Assembly: GCA_029953675.1 (NCBI GenBank)
Contig: JAMWBK010000006.1
Span: 1,674,001-1,738,000 of the forward strand
Direction: 5' to 3'
Origin: Rhodosorus marinus
Taxonomy: Eukaryota; Rhodophyta; Stylonematophyceae; Stylonematales; Stylonemataceae
Length of the DNA: 64,000 bases
The position numbers were made by a program, and so were the translations under genes. Under the pieces are notes generated by a model. That model worked only from the letters and a program-made list of their open reading frames with translations, ran no database searches and was not told the DNA's origin. Positions 34,534 through 47,606 of this stretch are shown one piece after another. How positions within the stretch are numbered: position 1 is the first letter of the stretch; every line of letters begins with the position of its first letter.

Positions 34534-36397
34534 CTATTCATCCTCATCAGAGTCTATGACGCGGCTGAGCTTCTTCCTCTTCCTTTCCTGCTCGCCCGAA
34601 CCTTTTATGCTCATGAGGCGCTCGCCGGCATCATCCTCTTCCGAGTCGCTTTCATACCTGGATTTTCTCTTTTGTTCATCTCGCGGCTCCTCCTTCAGGT
34701 AGTCACAGAAAGCTCAGGTCAGTGCCAATGTACGAAAACAACCCCACTGCTTCAGGACTTTGCTCAGTTCTTCTCGTACCTCATAGTCATCTTCGTCATC
34801 TTCCGTGTCACCACCAGCCCTGCTCCTCTCCAGAAACTTCGAAGTCATGCCGTAGCCATCTCGCTCGATGTTCTCGCGAAGCAGCTGTTCAATCACAAGC
34901 AAATAAGAATAAGCCGAAGGGTTTCAGTAGTGACCTTGGCGCCTGGCTTCCCAATTTCAAAAAAAAAACGCGAAAATTCTTGTACCTTCTCTTCTCGTCT
35001 CTGTTTCTCCCTCTGCCGTCTGAGATGAGCCCGCTGCAGTTGTAACCTGGATTCTTCCGCCATTTTCTCCTCTAGTTCTGGAGCGTTCGTAGTGTCTTCT
35101 ACCACGAGCATCCGCGAATTTCCGTGTCTCTTTGTTGGCATAGGCCGACGTAGTCCAGCGACGGATTGAGTTGAGGCTGGTCGCAGTTGCCACTTAGATT
35201 CCAGACACGATAGTGAAGTTTAGTTTGATGAAACAGGGCTTTCATGACTTCAGCACGCGCCGCAGTTTTCCTCAATACCTTCTTCTCGACGAGCCCCTCG
35301 GATACCTGCGTCTGGGGATGTCTTCGAAACAGGTATGTAAGGCCCTCCAACGTGTTCTGTTCAACAATCTCGAAGTGCTCCGAGCCAACCATCAGAGTTT
35401 TGGATCCATCGCTCCACTTGACCACTCGCGCGTTGCTTTCTGCGAAAGTCAGCGGGTCCCGTATTGTATCAAGGCTTTCGTTTGCCAGCTTTGCGGCACT
35501 CCATCCCTTCTTGAACCGCCATCTAACCGTGGTCCGGTTCTGACGATATCGGTCCTACGCACAATAAATGGTGAAGCGTACACAATTGAATACCGTCAAA
35601 CTGGGTGGGTTCTTTCCACAAACCTGCAGTGTCCGCACAACACACCTTCGAGCCGGTTTCATCCAGTTCATCAAACGTCGACGGATCGAAAGGGAAAGAC
35701 TTGAACGCGAGCTGGTTCGGGAGCCGCATCAGAGCGCGCTCCGACATTGGCGTTGTTGACAGCTGGTTTCAAAAACATTGCCCGTTACGATCTTAAGCGG
35801 AAGTCGACTTGCTAATCAGTTGCAAGAAGCTTCCTTACCCTTGGAATCTCCCTCTGGTCTGCAACGAGCCTGTAGAACTTGCTTCGCGCGGAGTCCTGTA
35901 GAGAAATTTCTTCTTCTTCTCCATGCGCAGTATCTCCTCTAGGAGCGTCCCCGTTGTCATCTTCTTCCTCATCGTCTGACACCTGAATCCTCCGATGCTG
36001 TCCTTGACTGGTACCATTGCCATGGCTTTCGTCATCTGAACCCTCTGCCGGCACCGATCTCTCCTGCAAAAAAACAAAAACGGGTTCAATCAGGCTAGGG
36101 CTCAGGTCTAAGACGTGTCGTATCAGGAATAACAGGATACAAGAATCATACCTCTTCTTCCCCTTCTGCCCTCTGATTCGTATTTTCAAGATCGGATTCA
36201 GAATCATCATCCCCGAAGATATCTCTACGCGACGCCTCGTGATCGCTATCTTCAGATTCCCCCGAACCACTCCCACTCTGCTTCTCATCCTTGCTAACCT
36301 CCTCATGCTCCTCCTCATGCTCCTCCACATCCCTTCTGTCTTCCCGTGTCTCCCCACCACTCCCGCTCCCGCTCTCCTCGTCACTGTCAGAACCCAT
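34534..36397 (-). CDS. LEO1: RNA polymerase-associated protein LEO1 (Paf1 complex)
   Basis: Paf1 complex subunit acting in Pol II elongation and chromatin marking. Exons begin 36397-36152, 36063-35839, 35762-35646, then from 35554; later exons lie near 35100-34985, 34885-34781 and from about 34697 to the stop at 34534. The N-terminus is acidic and Ser-rich (SDSDEES, DDDSESD), as in LEO1. The core is diagnostic: LPNQLAFKSFPFDPSTFDE (LEO1 LPNFLSVEPRPFDP), TVRWRF, and ESNARVVKWSDGSKTLMVG (LEO1 SNARIVRWSDGS). Then a Glu/Arg coiled stretch and acidic tail ending DSDEDE. The junction near 35100-35190 is unresolved. Confidence 0.85.
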
Positions 36398-37877
36398 CTT
36401 CCCTCGAAAGCCCGCTCCCTTGCCTTATATCTCGATCCAAACTCTACAAGATCAACCAAAAACGGCTCGATCAGCCCTTGATCAACGCAACGATCCCGTC
36501 TTCCAACGAAAAGCCTTTCACCCGCCCCAACCCTCCCATTCATCTTGCTCTGTCTCTGTAGGCACTTTACTGAGGGGATCGGATCTCTTGGTTTCGGCTT
36601 ACCTTCCTCCTTTCAGGATTGGTTTCTCTGAACAAACGAGGACGAACAAGCAACGGATTGGTGTCCTTGGACAAAGCAAGGGGAGTCACAAGTGTGTGAC
36701 TTACTTTGGGGGTGAGGGTGGGGTGTGTGTATTACTGTGACCGCCCCGACGCTTTTCGTAGGCCTCTTTGAACTGTTTTTTTTTTGTGGCGTTGTATCGC
36801 GGCCCTAGTTTTGGAGGTAAGCGCTGTGCGGCCTTCCTAGTGAACGTCGCTCAGGGAATATGTATTCTCCTCCCGCTTCAAAGCGCAGCCAACTACCTAA
36901 TCGCAGGGGCAATCCTCGCACACAATAAAACTTCAGGGTGTGTTTGTACTGCGGACGAAAATTTACCGTAATAATGCCTCTACGCAATGTGTACATTATA
37001 GTTTAAATAAAATTTATAGAAAATATATACGTTACTACGATAAGCCGTTAAAATTGGGCTTGGAGAGGACAAGCTTGAAGGCAGACGCTTGTGTTATCAA
37101 CTGTACTGTTCTGTTTGGCTCAACCAGAGCTTGTTTTGTAAAAGAAAAAACCATCAAAATTTCACATCGCCTTGAAACGCTCCCTCACCCCCCCAAGAGG
37201 CCTCAGGGTGCTCCCATACAGTTGTTTTATAATAGAGAAAACAGACAACATTTGGGCATCGCCTTAAATTCGCTCAAAAACCACTTCAGGGTCATTACGC
37301 TGGAAAAAGGTATTATAGAAGAAAAAGGCACAGACGTTGTACACCGAGTTGGATGATAAAAAGAACTTCAGGGTGATTATGTTTTTTTTGTGTATGGGAG
37401 TTTTTTGTTTGTTTTTCGAAAGAAACATGTAAAATTTGTTTTTAACGTTGGCTTTTTTTTTCGAGGTTCAGTTGAGATCTTGAAGAGGATGAAGAGGATG
37501 AGGAGGGATGGGGATGATTGGGATGGGGAGTGGGGGGGGGGGGGGGGGGATAAGTGAAAGGGAATATGGAGGTATGATGGAAAGGAAGTAAGGTTTTTTA
37601 CAAATTTTTTTGGAAAAGAGAAAATACATGTAAGATTTTGGATGGTGGTATGAATCTCTAGTCTTGGATGATGTTTTTTTTTTCTAGTTGAATGATTGCC
37701 TATGGGAAGAAGTTTGGGTATACAGATTTGGTAGAGTGAGGGAGGAGTTTCTGTTTTTGTTTTTTGGGGGGCGGGGCGGGAGAGGGGGGTGGGGGGTTGG
37801 GGGTGGTGGTGTTGGGGTTGCTATTATTTTGTTGTTTTGAGGAGGGTAAGATTAGTTGGAGAGGGTGCGCGTATTGT
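36398..37877. other. Divergent LEO1-CNOT9 intergenic region with motif copies and G-runs
   Basis: 36400-36550 is C/A-rich (LEO1 side). 36930-37380 has copies of ACTTCAGGGT(G/C) at about 36932, 37283 and 37364 and a looser one at 37196, with a degenerate ~85-bp direct repeat (CATCGCCTT... CTCA...CAGGGT). A run of about 20 G lies near 37530, and 37764-37860 is almost only G and T on the coding strand just ahead of the CNOT9 start. No gene is recognisable. Confidence 0.5.
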
Positions 37878-39184
37878 ATGGATTTATCGGGAGCTCATCC
37901 CTCTGGACAAGGGGATGAGAGGGTGTATGAGTTGATGAAGGAGTTGACAAACCCCGAGCTTGTAAGTTTTGCTTCCTTTTTTTAGATTTTACGCTGTCTT
38001 TTTATTTCGTTTACGCTTTTGGGGGTTTGTCCAGTCATCCATTTGGTTGTAGAGGAGGTTGTGCTTTCTCCCGTTTTCTGTATTTGTATAAGCGCTAACT
38101 CGAGTTTTCGTGGATGTGTTTTGCAGAGAGCGAGTGCGCTTTTGGAGTTGAGTAAGAAGCGAGAATCAGTTCGGGATCTTGCTCCCATATTGTGGAGGTC
38201 CTTTGGAACGATTGCAGCCCTGCTGCAAGAAATTGTAGCTATCTATCCACTCCTGAGTCCTCCAGCACTCACAGCTCAGGCTTCAAACAGAGTTTGCAAC
38301 GCACTAGCGCTTCTTCAAGCAGTTGCTGCGCACGGGCAGACGCGAGGTTACTTTCTCACGGCCCATATCCCCCTTTTCCTGTATCCATTTCTGGACACTC
38401 ATACAAAGTCGAGACCGTTCGAGTACCTTCGACTCACTTCGCTTGGTACGCATCCGGGATAAGGAACTACTACACTTGTCTACGTGCTTGAAGATGGGCT
38501 TAAATACTGACAAAGACCGAATCCTGTCTCACTCTTCTTTTGCCAATTCAGGTGTCATTGGCGCGCTTGTAAAGGTCGATGACTCAGATGTAATTCACTT
38601 TCTGGTGATCACTGAGATTATTCCTCTCCTCCTGAGGATCATGGAAACTGGTTCTGAGCTTTCCAAAACGGTTCGTATCCCCCGAGCCTTCATGGTGCGC
38701 TTTCCTTTCTGAGTATGAGCTCCGAGCTGATCGTAGGGTTCCCACGTGTTGTAGGTGGCAACTTTTATCGTGCAGAAGATCCTTTTGGATGACAAGGGCT
38801 TGAACTACATATGTGAGACCGCCGAGAGATTTTACGCTATTAGCACTGTGTTGTCAAACATGGTGTCTGCGTTAACGGAGCAGCCATCAGCAAGGCTTTT
38901 GAAGCACATCATCAGGTGCTACTTACGGCTAAGTGAGCATCCAAAGGCAAGGGAGGCGCTGACTCAGTGTCTACCAGAGGCCTTGGCTCAAGGAACCTTC
39001 CGCGCGGTATGAAGACAGCAACCCAGATGCTCCGCCTTGTTCCTTCTACCAACGCGTACATGTTAACGAAAGCACGTGTGTGTCTTGAAATTAGGTGCTT
39101 GAGGATGATCACGCGACGAACCGCTGGCTCGCTTCGCTGCTATACACGTTGGGGCTTTCCAGGATACAGACTGAGCCTATCTAA
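37878..39184 (+). CDS. CNOT9: CCR4-NOT complex subunit 9 (Rcd1/Caf40)
   Basis: Armadillo-repeat subunit of the deadenylase complex. Exons 37878-37961, 38127-38445, 38552-38670, 38755-39006 and 39095-39184 join in phase to 287 aa (human CNOT9 is 299). Conservation is very strong: [85 protein letters not shown] and [17 protein letters not shown]. The donor at 38671 is GTTCGT, weaker than the others here. ATG 37878 gives the short N-terminus usual for this family; the G/T-rich ORF upstream in frame is leader. Confidence 0.95.
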
Positions 39185-39600
39185 TGTAATGTGAAGCAAA
39201 TCGATGGAGCGGGCGAGAGCAACAGAGGATTGTCGACGGCCAAGGTTTGAAAATAGGCTAAGTGAAGTATCGTCACAACTAGAAGCTTGCTTGCCTTGGC
39301 AAAGGCCTGCGATGCATAGTTTTTCTTGCGTGGGTAGATTGCGATGGCCACTACCACGGTGGTGGTTCCACTCACGAGCATCCTTTATACATAGTCTGTC
39401 GGCTTTTTTTTTCTTCTGATAATGGAATCAGTGCACAAAAAGAGTAGATTTCCTTCTTTTCTTAGAAACGACTTGGGAAGACCTCCTGTATCTTTTCGTC
39501 CTTCTTGCTTGTTCTTGGCACATTATTAATTACTTTCCAGAAGTCCATAAATGTTCAATAAAACGCGATTTCACAATCCGCTCGACCGGCTGGAAGTGGC
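39185..39600. other. Convergent CNOT9 / PRCC-like 3' region
   Basis: Spacer between two convergent genes; it should hold both 3' ends. A TTTTTTTTTCTTCTG tract near 39405 and AATAAA near 39556 are visible. No gene is seen. Confidence 0.4.
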
Positions 39601-40907
39601 TTACCACCCATACTTGGCCCCTAGGCAGAGTCACATGAACAAAAAAACTTCATGTCAGAACTCTTACGGGCGGATGGCTCTTCCCACGTGAGCAGTGTTC
39701 TTTGTGTGGATAGCAAGAAATACTGAAACATACACGTTTCGCGTTTAGTACGCATTCCACGATTTCGTTTGTCCTCCAGTTCCACTTGACGAGAAGCGAG
39801 ATCAGCAGCCAACGAAGTGATCTGGGACTTTCTCTTTTGAGTTTTTGATGATGAACTCAGGCCGCCGTGGGTTGACGCCTATTAGTTTCCAAAAGCAGGA
39901 GATGCTTAGCAAGTTTCTCTGCACGAGAGCCAAGCCAGGATCCAACTTACTGAGGCCAAACGCTGTTGCCGGTAGCCCTGCTCTTGTGACTTCAGTGTTT
40001 CTTCAGCGCCCTGTCCCCTAAAGTTTAAGTTGTCGGCTTGGTTCACCTGAGGAAAAGGGAATTTGCAGATCAGGAAAACAGTATGTGAAAAGAGGATTCG
40101 TGGAAGAACAGCTGGGGGTTCTTACCTCAAGCACATCACCGTCCAGTTCTATTCCATCTCGTTCCAGGTCCTTAAGGACCGCCGCTGGCAATTCGCCTGT
40201 GCTTGGTCTTCCAGCTGCGACTGTTTGCTCTTCATAGATATGATGTTCTAGAAGCAATGAAAAAGAAACCAGCCGACAGAGCAAGGGAATGAGGAGTCAA
40301 ACTTAAGAATGACTTCGCTTGAGACCATGCATCTAGTAAGACGCGCGACGTACCTGCTCGCTCCATGTCTTGCGCATTGGACTCTCCTGATCGCTCCACT
40401 TGGGCTGGACGTGGAGGTGCTCCTTCAGGCTCAAGGGCATTCTCTGACTGCACAACTTTTCGGCGAATAGAGAATGGGTCCCGGTGCAGTATTTTCCTCT
40501 TGCGTGTTTCAATAGATGCAGCTTTTCTCGTTGGCCTCGGCGCGGAACTTTCCACGTTCTTGGGGGTTGGCAAAAACGAGTTGAATTTCGACCTGCTCGT
40601 CTTCGCCTGCGGGTTGTCGGGTTTGCTACTCACAACCTTGGCCTTCACCTCCTCTACATCCTCATCATCTTCAAAAAAAGAGAAACCACATCACTATATC
40701 AGCAGCAGCTGTTTTCGGCCGAAAACCAACAAAGAAATACAACCAAATGAACATCTCACCCTTTACCACAGAAATCGCAGAACCACCAATCTGCCTCAAA
40801 GCCTTCACAACAACGACCTTCTTAGCATCCTTCTTTTTCTCTTCTATATCAGGCGCCTCCTCCTCCTCCGAGCTCGACCCGTAATCCGCTACCAAGTTTA
40901 GACTCAT
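39601..40907 (-). CDS. PRCC-like splicing-associated protein
   Basis: PRCC family proteins are nuclear and associate with pre-mRNA splicing factors. The start MSLNLVADYGSSSEEEE resembles PRCC MSLVAYASSDES, and the C-terminus is diagnostic: KRKSQITSLAADLASRQVELEDK... followed, across an intron, by ...AKYGW and a stop, where PRCC has KRKHQITYLAHQAKERELEL... QTQAKYGF. Between them is a Pro/Arg-rich disordered region (for example PTPKNVESSAPRPTRKA). Exons start at 40907-40760, then about 40680-40355, with smaller exons near 40250-40125, 40020-39940 and 39835-39745 and a tiny last exon at about 39630-39601. I did not fix every junction. Confidence 0.7.
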
Positions 40908-42038
40908 ACCTTAAAAATAAACACCGACCACGTCCCAAATCAAAGCCTGGCCTCACCTTTTCAAGCCTTTCACAAACCCTCCTCACTACTTAAAAAGCTT
41001 TTCCTCCGGCAAAAGCTCATCGACGTTTTCTAAACCACTGCAGTCGGAACCTGATACACGCTCTAACGCTCCTCTTCCACCCCAAAACAGTCTTGCAACC
41101 TTTTCCAAAAACAGCACGTAACAAGATGCTTCAAAAAGTCATTCCAGTCGGAACAACGTCACTAATCAAAAAGCACCCTCCTCTTCAGCTGTGTTGCCTA
41201 GTCCTTGAGTACAGCCACATCCACCTCGACCTCTCGTCCAACTCCAGCGCTATGTGAGAGGAAGCTGATAGAGCTCTCAGCGGTTTCACTATCGTACCCA
41301 AACTAAAGACGACGACTTCCTAAACCCACGTCGTTGACGAAGGACTTCTCACACCCCGTTGTGGGTGAAGAAGGGCTTTACAAGTCGCTTAGCCACAAAC
41401 CACCTCAACCTCTCTTATAACCCCAGAGCTGTTGTGAGAGGATGCTGATAGTCACCGTACGCAAGATATCCTTTTCATCAAGAACTCTCACCGGCTTCAC
41501 TATCTCGCCCGTCAAAATTTGACGACATCCTAGTGCTATAAGAGGCTGATAGAGATCTCAGCGGTTTCACTATCGCACCTAAACTAAAGACGGCGACTTC
41601 CTAAACCCAAGTCGTTGACGAAGGACTTCACACACCCCGATGTTGATGAAGAAGGGCTTTACAAGTCGCTTTAGTGACAAACCACCTCAACCTCTCTTCA
41701 AACCCCAGCGCAATGTGAGAGGAGGCTGCATAGTAAACCGTACGATAAAATATCCTTTTCATCAAGAACTCTCATCGGCTTCACTATCTCACCCCATCCG
41801 AATTCGACGACATCCTGCCAAATCCCCGTCGTTGATGAAGGACTACTTTACCAGTTGTTGATGAAGAAGCAGGGGCTTAGAAGTCGTCGTCAGCTTAAGT
41901 CTTTTGGGGATGGTGATTGAACCATATCCTGAGAAGCTGCCTAAATTGGTTATTCTGGAAAAGAACCAGAGAGGCTATGGTAGTGCTCTAAGCATTAGGG
42001 TGGGTGGCAGCTACAGGCTGTTAGGGCTGTCCTAGGCA
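40908..42038. other. Intergenic region between PRCC-like and XPO4
   Basis: Holds the 280-bp tandem repeats listed separately. 40908-41150 is C/A-rich on the plus strand, the leader of the minus gene. 41880-42038 has nothing recognisable. Confidence 0.4.
41210..41860 (+). repeat. Tandem direct repeat, unit about 280 bp, 2.3 copies
   Basis: Blocks recur in the same order with a step near 280 bp: CTAAAGACGACGACTTCCTAAACCCA at 41305 versus 41585 (one mismatch), CTTTACAAGTCGCTT at 41376 and 41658, CCACCTCAACCTCTCTT at 41400 and 41682, and TATCCTTTTCATCAAGAACTCTCA at 41467 and 41750. A third, partial copy starts at about 41221. The array is 0.2-0.8 kb ahead of XPO4. Confidence 0.85.
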
Positions 42039-45000
42039 ATGGTTGGAACTGCGGATCCGGAGCTGATGGCTCTGGCCGAGTCATTTCAGGTGGCGTCGCA
42101 GGGTTTGCAGGTAAACTGAAGTGAACAGAATTCTCCTAGACCTTGTTTGGATGCTTTTTTTATTCGGGAGTTCTTAAAGTTTTCTGTTTTTGTTTTTTTG
42201 GGGTTTTTTTTCTTCTTCTTTGGTGGTCTGGATTGGCACAGGTTCCCTCAGCGAGAATCGATTCGGAGAGAGCTCTGCTTTCGCTTCGAGACCACCCGCG
42301 CTCTGTCGACCTGGCGATGTATATTTTATCTAGCAGCGGCGACCCATTAGCCAGGTTCCAGGCGGCAATCGCGCTTCAGCATGCAGTGGCGACGAAATGG
42401 GTTGGAATGGACGCAGAGTTCCGCTATGGCTCGAACAGTTTAAGGGTTTGGATAGTGACATCTTTGGCACAGCTCTACTCCCGAATGGAGAACTATGGTG
42501 AGTCACCCTTGCGGAGTTTCTGGACTTTTTGGGCGCTAGTCAGCAGTTGCCTGAACTCACCTTTCAATACCTAGAGCGCCGGGAATGGCTAAGAATAGAG
42601 GGAAAGATCTCCTCTGGAGCGATGGAAGAGGAGCCGCGAGAGTCCTTCAGAGGCTTCTTGTCTTATTTATGCGATGGTCTAAACAGCGAGGGAGGCTCAG
42701 CGGACTCAAGCACAGTATGTGCACAGGCATTGTCTGAGATCGTCGACGAGCTCACCGCAAAGGATCCAAGGAAAGCGGACAAATTTGAAGCTGACGAGGA
42801 AACTGTTTCAAGCAAGAGGTATAACTCGGACGCAAATTGGAGATCCCTCCGCACCGGGTCAGGAGTCAACTTAGTTCCGCTTTCCGTCCCATTTTAACGT
42901 CCAGGCGCACCTTCACTCGAGACCACCTAATTTTCATATTTATTGCAGCGGCGAAAGCTGTGGCAACGTTTAGGACGAATGTGATTCCGCCATGTGTTGC
43001 TATCATTGAACGAGTAGGTTGCCAGCAGGGTCTCTCGCTCCCATCTACTTAGAAAACAGGAGGTTGTTGGATTGGTTTGACTAACCAAAAACTAGCATCT
43101 TGGGCAATCACTGCTTAGGTCCTGAGCTCACAGATTGGGACGAGAACGTTTTATACCAGCGTGGCAACGGACCGAGAGGAGGCTAACCATCTCGCGCATT
43201 TGCTCCATAGTTGGCAAGAGGCTCTAAAGGTCTTGCCGGATTATGTCGATCATCTTTTCAAGATTTACGATGCATGCAAGACAGCTGGTGAGGCGAAACA
43301 GTCCGAATCGTTGATGACAATGCAGTGGGTTTCATTTCTCACGATGAACTGCGTTCGTGGTTTCGTTTTGAAGACGGCGATATGTCCGATCTAATGAGAT
43401 CATGCCAAAATTCGATGATTTATGCGAGCGGAATACAGCCGGAAGTTCTCGGGCAGCCAGGGACAGTCATTCTGAAGGTATTGCTGCTCGCGGTTTTTGC
43501 TGTCCTTGGAACTATGGGAAGGAACGGATTTTGTAGCCGACTGAGAACGTTTTCTGTGATCTTTTGCGCTTGGATTGCCTAGATCGTGCATCAAATGGAG
43601 GAGAGGAACTGGTCACATTCTGAGTCAAGAGACGAGAGGCTTGCGTACGCGGAGTTCACGAAAAGCCTGCTCGGGACGTATAACCTTGAAGGCCTGATTG
43701 AAATGGAATCTCGACTTTTGCAGTGTGAGGCATCCGCACCCGTCACAACTATGCTACCTCCTTGTTTGATCGTTCTGGGGTTATTCTGAACTTCCGTCGC
43801 TCCAGGCCTCGCAGAGCGGACAGTATCCAGCATCCCACTTCTTGCCAGAGGAGGGGATGAAGATGATAGGAGCTTCAACATTGAGACCCGAGACGTTTAT
43901 ATGGAGGCATGGGCAAAGCTTTGCCTATCTTGCGGTCCCCAGCTGCGAGAGGAGCTGAATGAACCTGTGGACACGATTTTTCGAGCGTACGTGCGGAGCG
44001 AGTTGCTGGCAGCTGAGTATGTAGTTGAGGAGCAGGATGAAGAAGAACAGGAGGAGCTCGAGGACGAGTCCAGGGAAGAGGTCGCTTTGGAATGGGCTGC
44101 GATCTTAGCTCGTTTCTCCGTGTCTCGCGGGACTCTGAACTATTTGGGGGATCTCATCTCCAACTATGCCGACAGCTATGAACGGCAGGCCAATGGGTAT
44201 GACTTGGTCCCTCCTGGAAAGTGGAATGACGCATCTATGTTCAGCATGTTTCGCTGTGCTGACTGATACATGAGTGATACCCTTTTTCAGCTCAATCATC
44301 ACACAGGAGCAATTCTATCGACTTGTCATGCTTGCTGGATTTGTTCTAGCGGACGAGTATGATAGCTACCCGAGCATCCCGGCAGCTTTTGGAGTCCTTG
44401 TTGAAGTTAATAATCATGGGAATGAGAACCACAAGTCTGTGCACAAGGCAACCGATGTTCTCAGATTGTACGAGGCTCTTCTTCGCACCGTAGAAGCGGA
44501 AAGAAACCTCATCCACAGTGTGAACGTTGGATCCGATCTCGCCTCGCCGCGACTGGGTTGTGCAATTGTCGCCTCCCTTTCTCGAGTATCATCTACTTAC
44601 CTGCTTCCAATATCTCAGCTGGAGGGCGGCGCTTTCGACTTGATTCCTCATGAGAATCGTGTGCGAGGAAGAACCGCGGCGCTCTCCTGCAGCGCGTTCA
44701 ATATTGTCTATCGGCCTTGGGAGCCCAGTCTAGCGGTAGGTGGGAAATTCGTACCACAGAGGAGCTGTTCTCTTCTAACCTCATGATTTCTTGGTACAGG
44801 ATGCGGCTTCATCTCTGCTGCTCAAGCTTGCCAAAGCCTTGGCGCCGCTGAGTGATCAAGGCCTTCGCATGTTTCCTGAACTACGCAACGAAGAATTGTG
44901 GTCCTCCTTGTTAGAATCCTTGTTCGGGGACGAACCTGGGCAGCCTGGATCATCCATGTCTGCCCTTCCTAAAAGATCACAGCGCTCTGTCGGTGAGGCA

Positions 45001-46687
45001 CTGATTAGTGGTCGCCGTTCCACTTCTTTGGAACTTGTTGAGGGGTTGTTCAAGGGCTTGGAAGCCGTGCTCAAGGTTGGTCCGGACAACCCGGCGGCCC
45101 TGGACGCGGCCAGTGTTTGGGTAAGCACTACATCTCAAACTTTCATGACATTGCGGGAGAGGAGGGTTCACTTTTCCCCAATGACTTTGTTGCTCTGAGT
45201 TTCGAGCTTCTTCCCCCGTGGATTAGACAAACGTGCTCGCTGGATGCGCCAAGAGCGATCTCGTAATGCAGCGGGAAATTGCCCCAGTGTTCCTTCGCGA
45301 GTTGCGAATGTCGGCAGTTCACGTGGTCAAGCTGTTCGCAAGGTCAAGACCCGAAATCTGCCGTGATGTTAACAAGCTAACAGAGAGGTGAGTGATCCTA
45401 CAACCTCGGATTCTTCTCAAGTCCGGTGTGTTATGAGCCCGCTGACAATTTCCACGAGTAATTCGTGATTAGATTTTCCTCGAGTTTCCTGGTTTGCGCT
45501 AGCCAGCAGGAGACAGCAGCTTTTATGACTACATGCGCATCGATTTGCGCTTCCCAGGCGGAGTTCATGAAGGAATCACAAAAAGAGCTCCGTGGGGATG
45601 ATCGGGCAGCGATTTCTGCCTCAATATTCAAGCTCCTTAGAAGCCTTTTAGAGAATGAGGTTCTAGATGTTAACACGGAAAGTCTGAAGAAGTGTGGATC
45701 ACTTGGTACGTCCTGTGAAGTTCTAAGGACTCCAGCAACTCGTTGGCTTTCGGGGTTTTCTCATTCGTCATTTGCTTTGAAAAGCAGGAGCCTTGTCGAT
45801 GCATGATGCTGCAGATGTTGTCTTCTTTGTTCTACCATTGCTGATTCCGTTGATAAGTGATGACTTGATGCTGCCAAAGGTAGGAAGACGCTTCTCCCCC
45901 TCATCTCCACGCAGTGTCTCAGATCCGTGTTTCTTCCCGCTTTAGGTGCGCGCGAGGTACACGTTTGTTATTGCTTCACTTGTTCTCAACCACCCTGGTG
46001 GGGTGGTTAGCTCGAGTGTAGAGATGCTTGGGCACGTGATTATATCGCTGCAGACGCAAATGGTTGACCTGAACCAAGAGATCTCACGACGCGCTTTTGA
46101 AGCGGTCAGCGCGCTGGCGGGGTACATGCGAGGGAAATCCATGAGAGGAGAACATAGCAACTCAAAGGCGGAATCGGACTGTAAAGAATTTTTGCTTCCA
46201 ATGGTACGGATCGCTTGTTAAGCCACAGGGTAGCTTCTTCGGATATCGCTTACCCTGCAGTCGTTTCCATGTCTGCTACTTAGATCGTTGAAGGTATCGC
46301 AACTGGGAATATGAAGGTGCAAGGCCGGAATTGGTGCGCGAACGCGCTTCTCGATCTGATGATTTTGGATCAGGATTCTTCAACCTTTCGAAGTGCTGGT
46401 GAAGCACTCCTTGCTCGCTGTGGTACCATCAGCGTTTTTCATCCCCTCAATGTAGTTTTGACGAGTATTGAATCTATCAACTCGACGCCCTTCGATTAGG
46501 AAACCCGGAGAATCGTTCAAGGATGCTACACGTCCTTCAGTCAATTCACGAGTCTGCAGAGAAGGCCAAACAACAGCTGCATCATGGCGACGTAGGAAGA
46601 GCGCACCAAAGAAAAGCTCGCGAAGATTTCTTCTCCGACACGTTGGAGTTCAGTAGGAAAGCTCAGGCCATTTTTGGTATGGGCTGA
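42039..46687 (+). CDS. XPO4: Exportin-4
   Basis: Karyopherin-beta receptor of HEAT repeats; in animals it exports eIF5A and Smad3 and imports Sox factors. First exon 42039-42110, then 42241-42497, and further exons to 46687 (end exon from about 46499). Family marks in order: RFQAAIALQHAVATKWV at the N-terminal importin-beta-like region; YMEAWAKLCLSC followed by an acidic EEQDEEEQEELEDE loop and RFSVSRGTLNYLGDLI (human XPO4 has EEEEISELQEDDRDQF... VGMLGRIA); and QFYRLVMLAGFVLADE, like human LHWLILVTGYLLADD. The C-terminal tail (KAREDFFSDTLEFSRKAQ) is lineage-specific. Total near 1,200 aa. Exact junctions of middle exons were not all checked. Confidence 0.85.
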
Positions 46688-47606
46688 TTGTCCGCACCGG
46701 TGGTTTGGCAGACGACCCTCACTCGGTGCGGCTCATGCCGCGTGGTATGGTCTCGACCTTAAGCATCGTGCATGCGGGTGTAAATATCTCAGTAGGTGTA
46801 AATATCGGGTTCAAAGGTCAGTTTTTGTATTGCGGATTGGAGTCATTTTGGAGAGCGCATAGAGCAGAAACGTGAGGTGATACCGATTCCCTGGGAGTTT
46901 GATCAGGATTTTGAACGCAGGCGACCGTTTGCAGGCACCGGCACACGGACTGTCCGTTGTTGGGGTATTAAACCGACTAGGATGAGACTTGAACAAACGC
47001 ATAGCAGCGTTTAAGCGATGTTGCACCAAGGCTTTTGGTGGGCCTGTGAAAGACAATGGGAGATAGATCGGAGGAGAGGCCTAGCCGAGTTGTCGCACGT
47101 ATCCGACGAATCATTAAAGAAATTTCCCAGGGCGGGAATTTGATAACTTGGGAACGCAAGCTTGTACCACGAAAACATGCCCGCCTAGTTCTAGTACGAC
47201 GGAATTCTGCCACATGCTCCCAGGTCATGTCTGATTCGAACCGAAGACGTGGGGTTTCACGGAGAGTGGTCGTGTACTTTACGAAGTTCTCCCCTTTCTG
47301 CTGTAGCAACGCGCGGGTGCCGACGACTATTGACGCGTCCATCCTGCGTAGTACTACTGACAGCGTCGCCTACCTTCGCCATACGAAGCTTCAGATTTTC
47401 AAACAGAGGAGGTACTCTACCGGAGCCTCCTGCTTCGTTCGGAGTGAAACCTCGGTACGATAGATTAGCGGTTGCTTCGGATTCACCACGCCCACCAAGT
47501 CAGAGTCAGACCTGACGTCATCACTGACTGGGATGCAAACTCTGAATGGAAATCCTCGCGAGTAGTAGTCGTCGACATATCACCGTTTGTGGCCCATCAG
47601 CCTCAG
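46688..47606. other. XPO4-SDR convergent spacer
   Basis: About 0.9 kb between two convergent genes. An Arg/Ser-rich plus ORF at 47056-47463 overlaps a minus ORF at 46977-47342; neither has a recognisable domain or clear codon signal. No RNA gene is visible. Confidence 0.4.

Noticed and set aside
46977-47463. Opposite-strand ORFs of 121 and 135 codons
   Set aside because: They overlap in antisense, have no domain and lack splice or leader features of the genes here.
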